Assembly: GCF_042660285.1 (NCBI RefSeq)
Contig: NZ_JBHSTP010000002.1
Location: 372,001-436,000 of the forward strand
Length of the DNA: 64,000 nucleotides
Direction of reading: 5' to 3'
Source of the DNA: Luethyella okanaganae
GTDB taxonomy: Bacteria > Actinomycetota > Actinomycetes > Actinomycetales > Microbacteriaceae
Within the stretch, counting starts at the first letter, position 1. Each line of letters opens with the position of its first letter. Position numbers and translations under genes: made by a program. Below are positions 19,050 through 26,826 of the stretch, in pieces. The notes below the pieces were generated by a model. The model searched no databases. It saw nothing but the letters and a program-made list of their open reading frames with translations, and was not told where the DNA came from.

Positions 19050-20083
19050 TGGACGATCTCGAACGCCGCATCCGGGCCGCGAACCCCTCGACCGTGCGAC
19101 GGGACAGCCCGTTGACCCCCCGTGCGTTCGCCGAGTTGCAGGAGCTGACAGGGTCGGCGCCGTCGGTCGAGACCATCCCGGCCGAGACCATCCCGATCGC
19201 CCACCCCAGGCCCAGCCGCCGACGTGCTTTCACTCTGCTGGGCTCGACCGTCGCCTTCGCCGCGGCGATCGCCGTAGTGATTCTCGTCGTTCTGCCGTTC
19301 GGCGGTCGGGGCTCGGTGGCCCACGCTGCGACCCTCGACCCGCTCAGCTCGGAACCCATCGGCGGCGATGCCGCCCAGCTGTTGGAGAAGTTCAGAATGC
19401 AATTGTTCGGCAGCGACGAGGCCCCGCCCTCGGGCAACCAGGAGATCGGCTGGGAGTCCTGGTCGCTCGCGATCGACAACGCCCCGGGAGGAGCGACCAC
19501 CAGCGTCCAACCGCGCGAGATATCTGTGAGCTGGTCGCCCGCCGAGCTGTCGGGAACGCTGACCGTCGTCGTGGGTCAGGAGTGGGATACGACGACGGGA
19601 CAGCGTCGTGTCGGCAGCAACGTGGGCGAGCCCGCTGGAACCGTCATCCAGGACGAGAGCTTCGGTCCTGGCGCCTTCCCGGTCGCATATCCAGACGAGC
19701 CGCCCGTTGTGGCGGCGGCGATGAAGGACTATCTTCAAGCATGGATGCCCGGCCTCGACGACGGGAGCAATGCCGCAGCCTACATGCGTGCGGCCAGCGA
19801 CCTGATGCAGAACCGGCAGCTTTTGCCCGCTCAGGAGGCGGCGCTCATCGAGGTGGTCTCCGAACAGTCGGGGATCAGCGTCTACGGTTCGGTCACCGAT
19901 CGGCTCGGGCGGGAAGGCGTTGCATTGCAGGCCGACTTCGATGAGCACTTCCGACAGCTGTTGATCTTCGCTCCATCATCGGGCCGCATCATCGCCGCGG
20001 AACGCATTTATCTCGGGGGGCTGAACAGCTACGACGTTCCTTCACCGAGTGTTACCGAATACCTAGCCTGGAGAAGACCATGA
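19049..20083 (+). CDS. Single-pass membrane protein, CU044_5270-like putative anti-sigma factor
   Basis: The 344-residue protein has a cytoplasmic N-terminal tail of about 60 residues beginning MDDLERRIRAANP, one membrane helix (about 64-90) and an extracytoplasmic domain of about 250 residues with no catalytic motif I recognise. Actinobacterial CU044_5270-type proteins share this plan and sit directly after ECF sigma genes. It is therefore likely to hold the sigma factor at the membrane and release it on an outside cue. No zinc-binding HxxxCxxC motif is present, so it is not a ZAS-type anti-sigma. It overlaps both neighbours (TGATG upstream, ATGA downstream). Confidence 0.6.
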   Translation: MDDLERRIRAANPSTVRRDSPLTPRAFAELQELTGSAPSVETIPAETIPIAHPRPSRRRAFTLLGSTVAFAAAIAVVILVVLPFGGRGSVAHAATLDPLSSEPIGGDAAQLLEKFRMQLFGSDEAPPSGNQEIGWESWSLAIDNAPGGATTSVQPREISVSWSPAELSGTLTVVVGQEWDTTTGQRRVGSNVGEPAGTVIQDESFGPGAFPVAYPDEPPVVAAAMKDYLQAWMPGLDDGSNAAAYMRAASDLMQNRQLLPAQEAALIEVVSEQSGISVYGSVTDRLGREGVALQADFDEHFRQLLIFAPSSGRIIAAERIYLGGLNSYDVPSPSVTEYLAWRRP

Positions 20084-20583
20084 AACCTCGTCACCTCGCC
20101 GCCATGTCTGTGGCTGCACTCACCGCCGTCCTCGTGCTCGGTGGCGCGACGGCCGCATATGCCGAGACGGATCCGATGCAAGAGAAGGTTGATCAGGTTC
20201 TCGCCGACTACCCCGGAGGGGTCCAGACCGCGTACGACACCGTCGAGTGGGACGGTGGCGCGGTCGAGTTGACGATCGTCCTGGAAGGATCCTTCTCGCC
20301 CTTCTCGGCCTTCTCGCCCTCCTCGCCCTCCTCGATCGGGGAGTGCGCGACGGGAAGCTATTGCGCCTTCGCCGGCTTCTCGTACACTGGCTCGCGCCTG
20401 TCGTTCACGAGTTGTCCGGGCGGCGGCGGCGTCAGTGCTCTCGGAACTGTCCGTTCGGTCGCCAACGCGCGCAGCACGGGCACGGTCACGGCCCTGAACG
20501 GAGGCTCGGGGGTCTTCTCGCTCGCGCCCAACACCGGCAAGCCCGTCGTCACCTCGGTCGTGACGACGCTCAGTTGCGCCTGA
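20080..20583 (+). CDS. Secreted peptidase-inhibitor I36-like protein
   Basis: The 167-residue protein has a signal peptide (about 1-28, ending AAYA) and an N-terminal linker. A short serine/phenylalanine repeat (about 72-86) is followed by a C-terminal gamma-crystallin-like unit with SYCAFAGFSYTGSRLSFTSC, which resembles the peptidase inhibitor family I36 (SMPI) core. The cysteines at CATGSYC and near the end could form disulfides. It overlaps the upstream anti-sigma gene by ATGA, so a secreted inhibitor-like protein appears to be controlled with, or sensed by, the sigma system. Inhibitory activity is family-based inference. Confidence 0.68.
   Translation: MKPRHLAAMSVAALTAVLVLGGATAAYAETDPMQEKVDQVLADYPGGVQTAYDTVEWDGGAVELTIVLEGSFSPFSAFSPSSPSSIGECATGSYCAFAGFSYTGSRLSFTSCPGGGGVSALGTVRSVANARSTGTVTALNGGSGVFSLAPNTGKPVVTSVVTTLSCA
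20293..20337 (+). repeat. Five 9-bp tandem repeats inside the I36-like gene
   Basis: Five imperfect copies of TTCTCGCCC encode the FSP/FSA/SSP run. The repeats keep the reading frame, so slippage would change linker length without inactivating the protein. Confidence 0.75.
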
Positions 20584-20869
20584 GGAGCGGCAGCGTCCGG
20601 GCGAAGCGACCCACGCGTCCGGGGTAGGATCCGGGGTAGGAATTGACCCGCATGTAGCGGTGGCGATGTTCGAAGACTCCGTGACGAGGGGCATCGTTCG
20701 GTGCCGTGGTGTCGTGGTCGTGGTGCCGTGGTGTTCCGCAGCCTCACCTCTCGGTGAAGTCTTGGTGATTGGTCGGACGGTTCGCTCATCGAGGAGCCCT
20801 GTGGATAACCGCGATGGGCGTGCGGGATCTCACTCTCGACCACCCAGTCAGTCCGGTTTGCATCCTCTG

Positions 20870-21016
20870 CCTGGATCAGCCCGGTGGCGTCTCCGCTGAG
20901 CCAGGCGGCCATCTCCAGCGCGGGCAGCGGGGAAGCCTCGGTGCGCAGCGAGCCGGATATGTTCCAGCCGACGATGCGTCGCGAGAACACGTCAGTGACG
21001 AACGCGATGTACGCGA
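20870..21016 (-). pseudogene. IS3-family transposase fragment
   Basis: Read on the minus strand, RFAYIAFVTDVFSRRIVGWN continues into SGSLRTEASPLPALEMAAW. This is the conserved rve/DDE core found in IS3-group OrfB. The match stops where the DRGSNY block should follow, and no flanking orfA is visible, so it is a remnant. Apart from this, 20584-20869 shows no gene. Confidence 0.72.
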
Positions 21017-21167
21017 ATCGTCGCGATCAGCCTGCTGACCATCGTCGGGCGCAGGATACCGACGATCAACAAGGACCAGATCGTCGTGCTGCGCTACAAG
21101 AAGGGCATGGGAGTGCTCCGCAGCGTGCTCGCGCGAGCGACCGACGAGCTCCTCGCCATCCACCAGA
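21017..21167 (+). other. Unassigned coding-like fragment between IS remnant and TauE gene
   Basis: A frame reading ISLLTIVGRRIPTINKDQIV continues into LRYKKGMGVLRSVLARATDE. It abuts the transposase remnant and lacks a convincing start. It may be the tail of a gene cut by the insertion. I do not recognise the family. Confidence 0.25.
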
Positions 21168-21962
21168 ATGGAACCCATGCCTGTCTGGGGAAACCGCCGC
21201 GTGAGCGTCTGGCTGTGGCTCGTGCTCGTCGGTCTCGTCGCCGGCTATCTGTCGGGGCTCTTCGGCGTCGGCGGAGGGGTGATCATCGTTCCTGCGCTCG
21301 TGCTGCTGCTCGGCTTCGACGTGCGTGTCGCATCCGGCACATCGCTAGCGGCCATCGCCCCCTCCGCTCTCGTCGGCGTGATCGCCTACGTGCTGAGCGA
21401 CTCCGTCGACTGGATCCTTGCGGCGCTGCTCGTGATCGGCTCGGTCGTCGGAGCCCAGCTCGGCAGTCACCTGCTCAACCGGATTCCGCGCGAGCAACTC
21501 GCCTGGTCGTTCATCGGCTTCCTCGCACTCGTGATCGCGTCGCTGTTCCTTGTGATCCCGTCGCGCGATGCGACAATCGAGCTCAACGCGATCGTCGTGG
21601 CCGGGACCATCGTGCTCGGATTGGCGACCGGAATCCTCTCGGGTCTTCTCGGCGTCGGTGGCGGCATCGTCGTCGTGCCCGTGTTGATCGTGCTGTTCGG
21701 CACGAGCGACCTCGTCGCCAAGGGCACCTCGCTCGCCATGATCGTGCCGACGGCGATCTCGGGCACTGTCGGCAACATCCGTCGTCGCAACCTCGATCTG
21801 CCAGCCGCCGTCGCGGTCGGGCTCGCCGCCTGCACCACGACCGGCCTCGGCGCCCTTTCGGCTGCCGCCGTTCCACCACAGCTCGGCAACACGCTGTTCG
21901 CGGGGTTTCTGGCACTCGTCGCCGCACGGATGATCGGAGAGCGATTGCGCAAGAAAAGGTAG
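21168..21962 (+). CDS. TauE/SafE-family membrane permease
   Basis: The 264-residue protein has about eight hydrophobic helices in two related halves, each with the family glycine motif (GYLSGLFGVGGGVIIVP and TGILSGLLGVGGGIVVVP). The family includes sulfite, sulfoacetate and other organic-anion exporters, so the substrate is open. In-frame ATGs lie at 21168 and 21177 and I cannot separate them. It lies about 13 kb from the candidate sulfonate-like cluster, so a link there is weak. Confidence 0.87.
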   Translation: MEPMPVWGNRRVSVWLWLVLVGLVAGYLSGLFGVGGGVIIVPALVLLLGFDVRVASGTSLAAIAPSALVGVIAYVLSDSVDWILAALLVIGSVVGAQLGSHLLNRIPREQLAWSFIGFLALVIASLFLVIPSRDATIELNAIVVAGTIVLGLATGILSGLLGVGGGIVVVPVLIVLFGTSDLVAKGTSLAMIVPTAISGTVGNIRRRNLDLPAAVAVGLAACTTTGLGALSAAAVPPQLGNTLFAGFLALVAARMIGERLRKKR

Positions 21963-22041
21963 TCATCGCGGCCTCTCGAGCGTGCGTCGCGTGCGTTCCG
22001 ATCCCGTGACATGGCACGATAGGCTCACGCATCGCAGCGTG

Positions 22042-22080
22042 TCGTGCGGCTTGGTCGTGCGGCTTGGTCGTGCGGCTTGG
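22042..22080. repeat. Three perfect 13-bp tandem repeats
   Basis: TCGTGCGGCTTGG is repeated three times head to tail (22042, 22055, 22068), about 65 bp before the next gene start. It is intergenic. Confidence 0.85.
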
Positions 22081-22144
22081 TCGGAAGAGGGGCGTCGATC
22101 ACCGATGTCGGAGAACAGTGACGAGGCAACAAGGGGGCGGCCGG

Positions 22145-23302
22145 ATGGACGGCGAGACGGCTGGTCCGCGGAGGTGGGGGCTGCCCCTCCTGATCGGGCT
22201 GCTCTTTCTCGTCGTCGGACTCGGTTCCGCTGCATGCGGGCTCTCGGGCTGGCGCGCGCTGACCAAGTCGTCGTACGCGCGCGGGTATGCGGCGGTGCTG
22301 GCATCCGAGGCCGATATCGCCGAAGCGACGACGGAACAGCGGAGCGCCCTCTCTGCGGCCGAAGACGCCGTCGTTCAAGCGCAGGGGGTGCTCGACAGTG
22401 CGCCCGCCGAGTACGCCCTCGAGGTGGACGCCACGACCCTGCGCCAGGCGACGGCGGAACTCGCGACGATGACGAGCGCGCTCAGGCCCACTGCGGAGCC
22501 TCCCGGCTCGACTCTCGACCCGCCGAGCGCAGCCGATGGAGCACCGTGGGAGCTCGGGTTCGACGCGATGCGGATGCGTGGCCTCGCCGCCGCGAATTCC
22601 GACCTCGTCGTGGAGGCGGGTGCCGAGACAGAAGAGCTGCGCCGGGCCGAGAGCAGGCTCGCGAGGGCGAACGAGACGCTGTTCGAGAACGTCGCGGTCG
22701 CAGCGGATGAGCAGCTCGCACTCAACGGTTCCGCGAGTTACCGGAGCAGGATCGGGCTCAAGAGCGCGGTGACCCAGAGCGAGGCGGGTTCGGGGCGCAC
22801 GGCCGACGGTCTGCTCGCCATCGTCGCCGCGATCGAAGCGGTCCGGATGTCGCACATCGAGGAGGAGGCGGAGAAACTCGACCTCTCATACCCTGTACGG
22901 GCTGAGATCGAGGCGTACGCCCGATCCATCGCGGGCGGTGTGACGCTCGACTTCGATTGGCAGCCGGAGGTGAACGGCCTCGGCGCGGGATGGCTCTCGG
23001 GAACCGCCGAGTTCTGGCCCACCGACGGCGGCTGGGGCATCATCAACCTGAACGACACGGTCGCCAGTGGTTGGAACGACGGCGACAACGCGCGTGCCCT
23101 CGTCGCGCACGAGGTCGGCCACACACAGGTGGTGCGCGATAGCTGCAGGGCTCTGTTCGCCGGGCCGGAGTTCGCCGGGGATCATGAGATCTGGGCGACC
23201 GCGTGGTCGATCAGCCTCGGTTTCGACGTTCCCGGATCGGGAATCCAGGCCTACGGCCGCCCGACAGACGCTCAGATCGCGACGGCGGGACAGTGCCGGT
23301 GA
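22145..23302 (+). CDS. Membrane-anchored protein with HExxH metallopeptidase-like motif
   Basis: The 385-residue protein has one N-terminal membrane helix (about residues 13-36), a long extracytoplasmic helical region (about 50-270, alanine/glutamate-rich and coiled-coil-like), and a compact C-terminal domain. That domain contains ARALVAHEVGHTQVVRD, an HExxH zinc motif. A following acidic stretch with HEIWATAWSISLG could supply a third ligand. I set the start at the ATG at 22145, because the longer frame upstream reads through the 13-bp repeats. No named family is recognised. A cell-surface zinc peptidase with a coiled-coil stalk is an inference from the motif. Confidence 0.5.
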   Translation: MDGETAGPRRWGLPLLIGLLFLVVGLGSAACGLSGWRALTKSSYARGYAAVLASEADIAEATTEQRSALSAAEDAVVQAQGVLDSAPAEYALEVDATTLRQATAELATMTSALRPTAEPPGSTLDPPSAADGAPWELGFDAMRMRGLAAANSDLVVEAGAETEELRRAESRLARANETLFENVAVAADEQLALNGSASYRSRIGLKSAVTQSEAGSGRTADGLLAIVAAIEAVRMSHIEEEAEKLDLSYPVRAEIEAYARSIAGGVTLDFDWQPEVNGLGAGWLSGTAEFWPTDGGWGIINLNDTVASGWNDGDNARALVAHEVGHTQVVRDSCRALFAGPEFAGDHEIWATAWSISLGFDVPGSGIQAYGRPTDAQIATAGQCR

Positions 23303-23417
23303 CCGGCCGGGTGTTGCTCGGCGCGTGGTCGGTGGCTGGGACGGAGGGCGCGCAGGCTTCAGGGGGACCCCCATGCGAGTACAAACTTCCATACGAGTAC
23401 AACAAGAGGAGACGATC

Positions 23418-24026
23418 ATGACATTCGATGCGAGCGGTGTGGCCCAGCCGGGGTGGTATCCGGATCCGAGCGGTGCGCCGGGGCAGCGCTGGTGGAACGG
23501 GCACCAGTGGACGAACGACATCCACCCTCCCGCATACCCGATCGAGGCCACGCCAGTCGTTCGGCCGGGCACGCCCGTCTACAACGTCTTCATCTGGCTG
23601 GCCGTCTTCGTTCCCCCACTTGCCATCATCCCGATCTTCTTCTGGGATCTGTCGGGGTACCTGGAGGCGTCGATGTACAGCCCGACCGTCAGCCTGCTCA
23701 TGATCTTCGACCCCGCCTACCTGCTCACGATGGTCGTGGGATGGCTCGCCTACGGCCTCACCGTCCTGTTCGCGTTCCTGGACTGGCGTATCCTGCGCAA
23801 CGACGGTTACCTGCGCCCTTTCCACTGGGCGTGGGCGTTCCTCTACAGCGTGGCCTATGTCATCGGTCGCAGCGTCGTCGTCAAGCGGCAGGCGGGGCGC
23901 GGCTCCGCTCCCATCTGGGTGTCGATTGCGTTGCTCGCCGCGACCGTCGTGGCAGTGTTCACCTGGATGACTCTGGTCTTGGTCGGCTTCTTCGGCACGA
24001 TCGCGGGTTACGTGGCCACCTACTAG
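23418..24026 (+). CDS. DUF2510-containing membrane protein
   Basis: The 202-residue protein opens with an actinobacterial DUF2510 module (AQPGWYPDPSGAPGQRWWNG, then HQWT) followed by about four membrane helices. DUF2510 is a short Trp/Pro-rich domain on many actinobacterial membrane proteins, and its function is unknown. AGAGGAGACG precedes the ATG well. It has no operon partner; the preceding HExxH gene ends about 115 bp upstream. Confidence 0.8.
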   Translation: MTFDASGVAQPGWYPDPSGAPGQRWWNGHQWTNDIHPPAYPIEATPVVRPGTPVYNVFIWLAVFVPPLAIIPIFFWDLSGYLEASMYSPTVSLLMIFDPAYLLTMVVGWLAYGLTVLFAFLDWRILRNDGYLRPFHWAWAFLYSVAYVIGRSVVVKRQAGRGSAPIWVSIALLAATVVAVFTWMTLVLVGFFGTIAGYVATY

Positions 24027-24245
24027 TCCTGACGCGTCTGCTCCGCCTTGCGCGGTTCCGCTCGCCCCGGGGCTCCGCCCCTCCTGCGGACAAGCGTGCG
24101 GTCGTCGAGCGGCTGGCTCCCCGTGCCCCGGCCTGTCACACGAGCTCGGGAGGAATGGATGCGCGCTCAGCCGGGTGAGTCCGCGCGCAGCTCGGCAGCC
24201 GAAACCGTGTACGCCCAGCATCGGCCCGGCTCGTCGCGCATGCAG

Positions 24246-24319
24246 GCCCGAGTGTTCCCTTTTCCGACGAGAATCCCCGATATCCGGGGCCGACTCGTCG
24301 GAAAAGGGAACACTCGGGC
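24246..24319. repeat. Perfect 26-bp inverted repeat (long hairpin)
   Basis: Arms 24246-24271 and 24294-24319 are perfect complements around a 22-nt centre that itself contains a small CCCCG/CGGGG stem. It lies between convergent genes (DUF2510 and ku), so it may terminate both. The arm is unusually long and A/T-bearing for a simple terminator here, and it may be a repeated extragenic palindrome. Nothing else is seen in 24027-24414 apart from the adjacent G-rich repeat. Confidence 0.8.
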
Positions 24320-24330
24320 TGGGATGGTGC

Positions 24331-24400
24331 GGGGTGCGGGGTGCGGGGTGCGGGGTGCGGGGTGCGGGTGCGGGTGGGGTGCGGGTGCGGGTGCGGTGCG
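24331..24400 (+). repeat. G-rich GGGGTGC tandem repeats
   Basis: Five perfect GGGGTGC copies (24331-24365) are followed by degenerate GGGTGC units. Runs of three to four Gs at regular spacing on the plus strand could form a G-quadruplex. They lie immediately 3' of ku. Confidence 0.85.
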
Positions 24401-24414
24401 GCGGATGCGGTGGG

Positions 24415-25236
24415 TTAACGTGCCTTGCGCTTCGGCGGCTGGGACTCGCCGCGCACCTTGGCGACGCTTTGCCGGAGCGCCTCCATGAGATCGATCACCT
24501 CACCGCCCGCGCTCTCGGCCTCCGGTTCTTCACCGAAGGTCGCTGCGGTATCGAGCGCGTCGCCTTTCTCGAGCTTCTCCTGGATCAGGATGCGCAACTG
24601 CGCCTGATAGTCGTCGACGTACTCCTTCGGGTCGAAGTCGTCGGAGAACGACTCGACGAGACTCGCGGACAATTCGAGTTCCTTCCCCGAGATCCGCACG
24701 GTCTCGTCGAGTGCGGGGAACTCCGCGGTGCGCACCTCGTCGCTCCACAGCAGCGACTGCAGCACGAGCACCTCGCCGCGAACGCGCAGCGCGGCCAGGC
24801 GCGTCTTCTGCCGGAGCGCGAACCGCGCGATCGCCGTGCGGTCGCTCGAGTCGAGCGTGCGCCGCAGCAGCACGTAGGCCTTGGGCGATGACGAGTCCGG
24901 TTCGAGGTAGTAACTGCGGTCGAACATCAGCGGATCGAGCTGCTCGTTCGGAACGAACTCGACGATCTCGATCTCACGGCTGCGTTCGGCAGGGAGCGCC
25001 GCCATGTCGTCGTCGGTCAGCACGACCGTGTGCTCGCCGTCGTCGAAGGCCTTGTCGATGTCCTGGTACTTGATGACCTTGCCGCACACTTCGCAACGGC
25101 GTTCGTAGTGGATGCGACCGCCGTCCTTGTCGTGCACCTGATGCAGGGCGACGTCGTGGTCCTCGGTGGCGCTGTACAGCTTGACGGGCACATTCACGAG
25201 ACCGAATGTGAGTGCCCCTTTCCAGATGGCTCTCAT
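24415..25236 (-). CDS. ku: Ku DNA end-binding protein (NHEJ)
   Basis: The 273-residue protein shows the bacterial Ku N-terminus MRAIWKGALTFGLVNVPVKL, then RRCEVCGKVIKYQDI, the VEFVPNEQLDPLMFDRSYYL stretch, and a Lys/Arg-rich tail (ESQPPKRKAR). Bacterial Ku homodimers thread onto double-strand ends and recruit LigD. The ATG at 25236 matches the family start; a frame-compatible ATG five codons upstream is less likely. LigD is encoded 18.5 kb away rather than next door. It is monocistronic, with a G-rich repeat and a long hairpin at its 3' side. Confidence 0.95.
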   Translation of the reverse strand: MRAIWKGALTFGLVNVPVKLYSATEDHDVALHQVHDKDGGRIHYERRCEVCGKVIKYQDIDKAFDDGEHTVVLTDDDMAALPAERSREIEIVEFVPNEQLDPLMFDRSYYLEPDSSSPKAYVLLRRTLDSSDRTAIARFALRQKTRLAALRVRGEVLVLQSLLWSDEVRTAEFPALDETVRISGKELELSASLVESFSDDFDPKEYVDDYQAQLRILIQEKLEKGDALDTAATFGEEPEAESAGGEVIDLMEALRQSVAKVRGESQPPKRKAR

Positions 25237-25316
25237 GTATTCAGTAGACACCCGAACGGCATGCCGCGGCTAGCTCGTGGCGGGCGCGAGCCTCTGCCCG
25301 CCGGACGCGGGTGGGT

Positions 25317-25377
25317 CTGTTTCCGTCGGGATTCCGTCGGGAGTGTCCGGCGCGCCGGTTCCGCTCGACGGAAACAG
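25317..25377. repeat. Hairpin region upstream of ku
   Basis: CTGTTTCCGTCG (25317-25328) and its complement (25366-25377) flank a loop that holds a second TTCCGTCGG copy and the palindrome CCGGCGCGCCGG. It lies about 80 bp upstream of the ku start. Its role is unknown. Confidence 0.55.
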
Positions 25378-25459
25378 CCACACCCACAACGCGGGGATGC
25401 GGCCCCGGCCTCGGGCACGCCTCCCCTATGGACCCGTTGACGGTGATTGACCTCTCGGG

Positions 25460-25550
25460 TGGCGTCGGCCAGCTCATGCCGACGTCGGGCGAGGAACGCG
25501 AACACCGATCCCGGCGGCAGCAGACGACCCGCCCACGACTGAACATCCAA
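25460..25550 (-). pseudogene. Possible IS1182-like transposase N-terminal fragment
   Basis: On the minus strand, VQSWAGRLLPPGSVFAFLAR with RRHEL resembles the first residues of IS1182-group transposases. Only about 30 codons match and nothing follows in frame. Apart from this and the hairpin, 25237-25665 shows no gene. Confidence 0.3.
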
Positions 25551-25665
25551 CGACCGACGCTGACCATCGTCACGACCCTGGATGCATCAAGTCTTAACCC
25601 GCGCTCCAAATCAGCACGCAGCCGCGCCTTGAACCACCGGATTGTTCAGCACTCCCCTCGGGCCG

Positions 25666-26826
25666 TCAGACGTCGACACGCCGTCCGCGCCGCCAGACCG
25701 CCCGAGTCAGCGGCACGCCGGGCCGGTACGGGATGTGCGCGGCCGACGGTGCGTCAAGCAGCTGGAGGCTAGCAAGCCCCCCGACGGCGATGCAGCCGAC
25801 CGCGTCGGCGTCGCCGTCGAGTCCGAGTGCGGCGGCGCCGCCCGTGGTCGCGGCGGCGAGAGCCTCGTCGAGCGACAGGCGGTGTTGCAGCACGGCCGTC
25901 GCGACGCAGAACGGCATTGAGGTCGTGAACGAGGTGCCGGGATTGGTGTTGGTCGCCAGTGCCAGGCGCACTCCGGCGTCGGCGAGCTCCCGGGCGGGCG
26001 CCAACCACTCGCGCGTGGAGAGGTCTGCGCCGGGAAGCACGGTGGCCACGACGTCCGATGCCGCGAGGGCGTCGATGTCGGCGGCGGTCAGGTGGTTGAC
26101 GTGATCGACGCTCGTCGCGCCGAGCTCCACGGCGAGGGCGACACCGCCGGAATGCCCGAGCTGGTTGCCGTGTATCTTGAGTCCGAGACCGGCAGCGCGA
26201 CCTGCCTCGAGTACCTCACGCGACTCGTCGACGGTGAAGGCGCCGCTCTCGCAAAACACGTCGATGAACGACGAGTACGGCCGCACCGCGTCGAGCATGG
26301 GTCCGATGACGAGGTCGAGGTAGTCGCGGCGGTCGACGCCCGTCGGAATCAGGTGCGCGCCGAGGAAGGTGACCACGTCGGCGACGTCCGCGCCGATGCG
26401 CGCGAGCCGCGTCTCTGAGGCGAGGTCGAGTCCGTAGCCCGTCTTCGCCTCGATCGTCGTGGTGCCACCGCGCGCTGCCTCGGCGCGCAACCCCTCGGCG
26501 TGGGCGGTCAGCTCGGCGTCGGACACGACCCGCGTGGCGTCCACAGTGGCCTGTATACCGCCCGCCGCATAAGCCTCGCCAGCCATACGGGCGGCGAACT
26601 CGGCAGAGCGGTCACCGGCGAACACGAGGTGCGTGTGGGAGTCGACCCACCCGGGGAGCACGGCGCGGCCGCCCACATCGAGGCACTGATCGGCGGCTGG
26701 TACGTCGCTGGCCGAGCCAATCCAGGCGACGCGCTCGCCATCGATGACGAGGGCGGCGTCGGTGAGAATCCCGGTGGCGTCGTCCTGGGTGCGCAGCTCA
26801 CTGATCCCGGTCACCAGCAGCGTCAT
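25666..26826 (-). CDS. hutI: Imidazolonepropionase
   Basis: The 386-residue amidohydrolase performs the third step of histidine degradation, imidazolone-5-propionate to N-formimino-L-glutamate. Visible metal-site landmarks are DSHTHLVFAG, TIEAKTGYGLDL, KIHGNQLGHSGG and VDHVNHLT. The position where the family usually has the Asp ligand (ATDxNPG) reads ALATNTNPGTSF, an apparent Asp-to-Asn change. GGAAGGAGCAACTCG precedes the ATG. Its start overlaps the hutF stop by 4 bp. It is the last gene of the hutU operon. Confidence 0.93.
   Translation of the reverse strand: MTLLVTGISELRTQDDATGILTDAALVIDGERVAWIGSASDVPAADQCLDVGGRAVLPGWVDSHTHLVFAGDRSAEFAARMAGEAYAAGGIQATVDATRVVSDAELTAHAEGLRAEAARGGTTTIEAKTGYGLDLASETRLARIGADVADVVTFLGAHLIPTGVDRRDYLDLVIGPMLDAVRPYSSFIDVFCESGAFTVDESREVLEAGRAAGLGLKIHGNQLGHSGGVALAVELGATSVDHVNHLTAADIDALAASDVVATVLPGADLSTREWLAPARELADAGVRLALATNTNPGTSFTTSMPFCVATAVLQHRLSLDEALAAATTGGAAALGLDGDADAVGCIAVGGLASLQLLDAPSAAHIPYRPGVPLTRAVWRRGRRVDV

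Noticed and set aside
21168..21962. Linking the TauE/SafE permease to the possible sulfonate pathway as a sulfite exporter
   Set aside because: It lies about 13 kb away beside IS debris, and the family exports several anions. The link is too weak to use as evidence.
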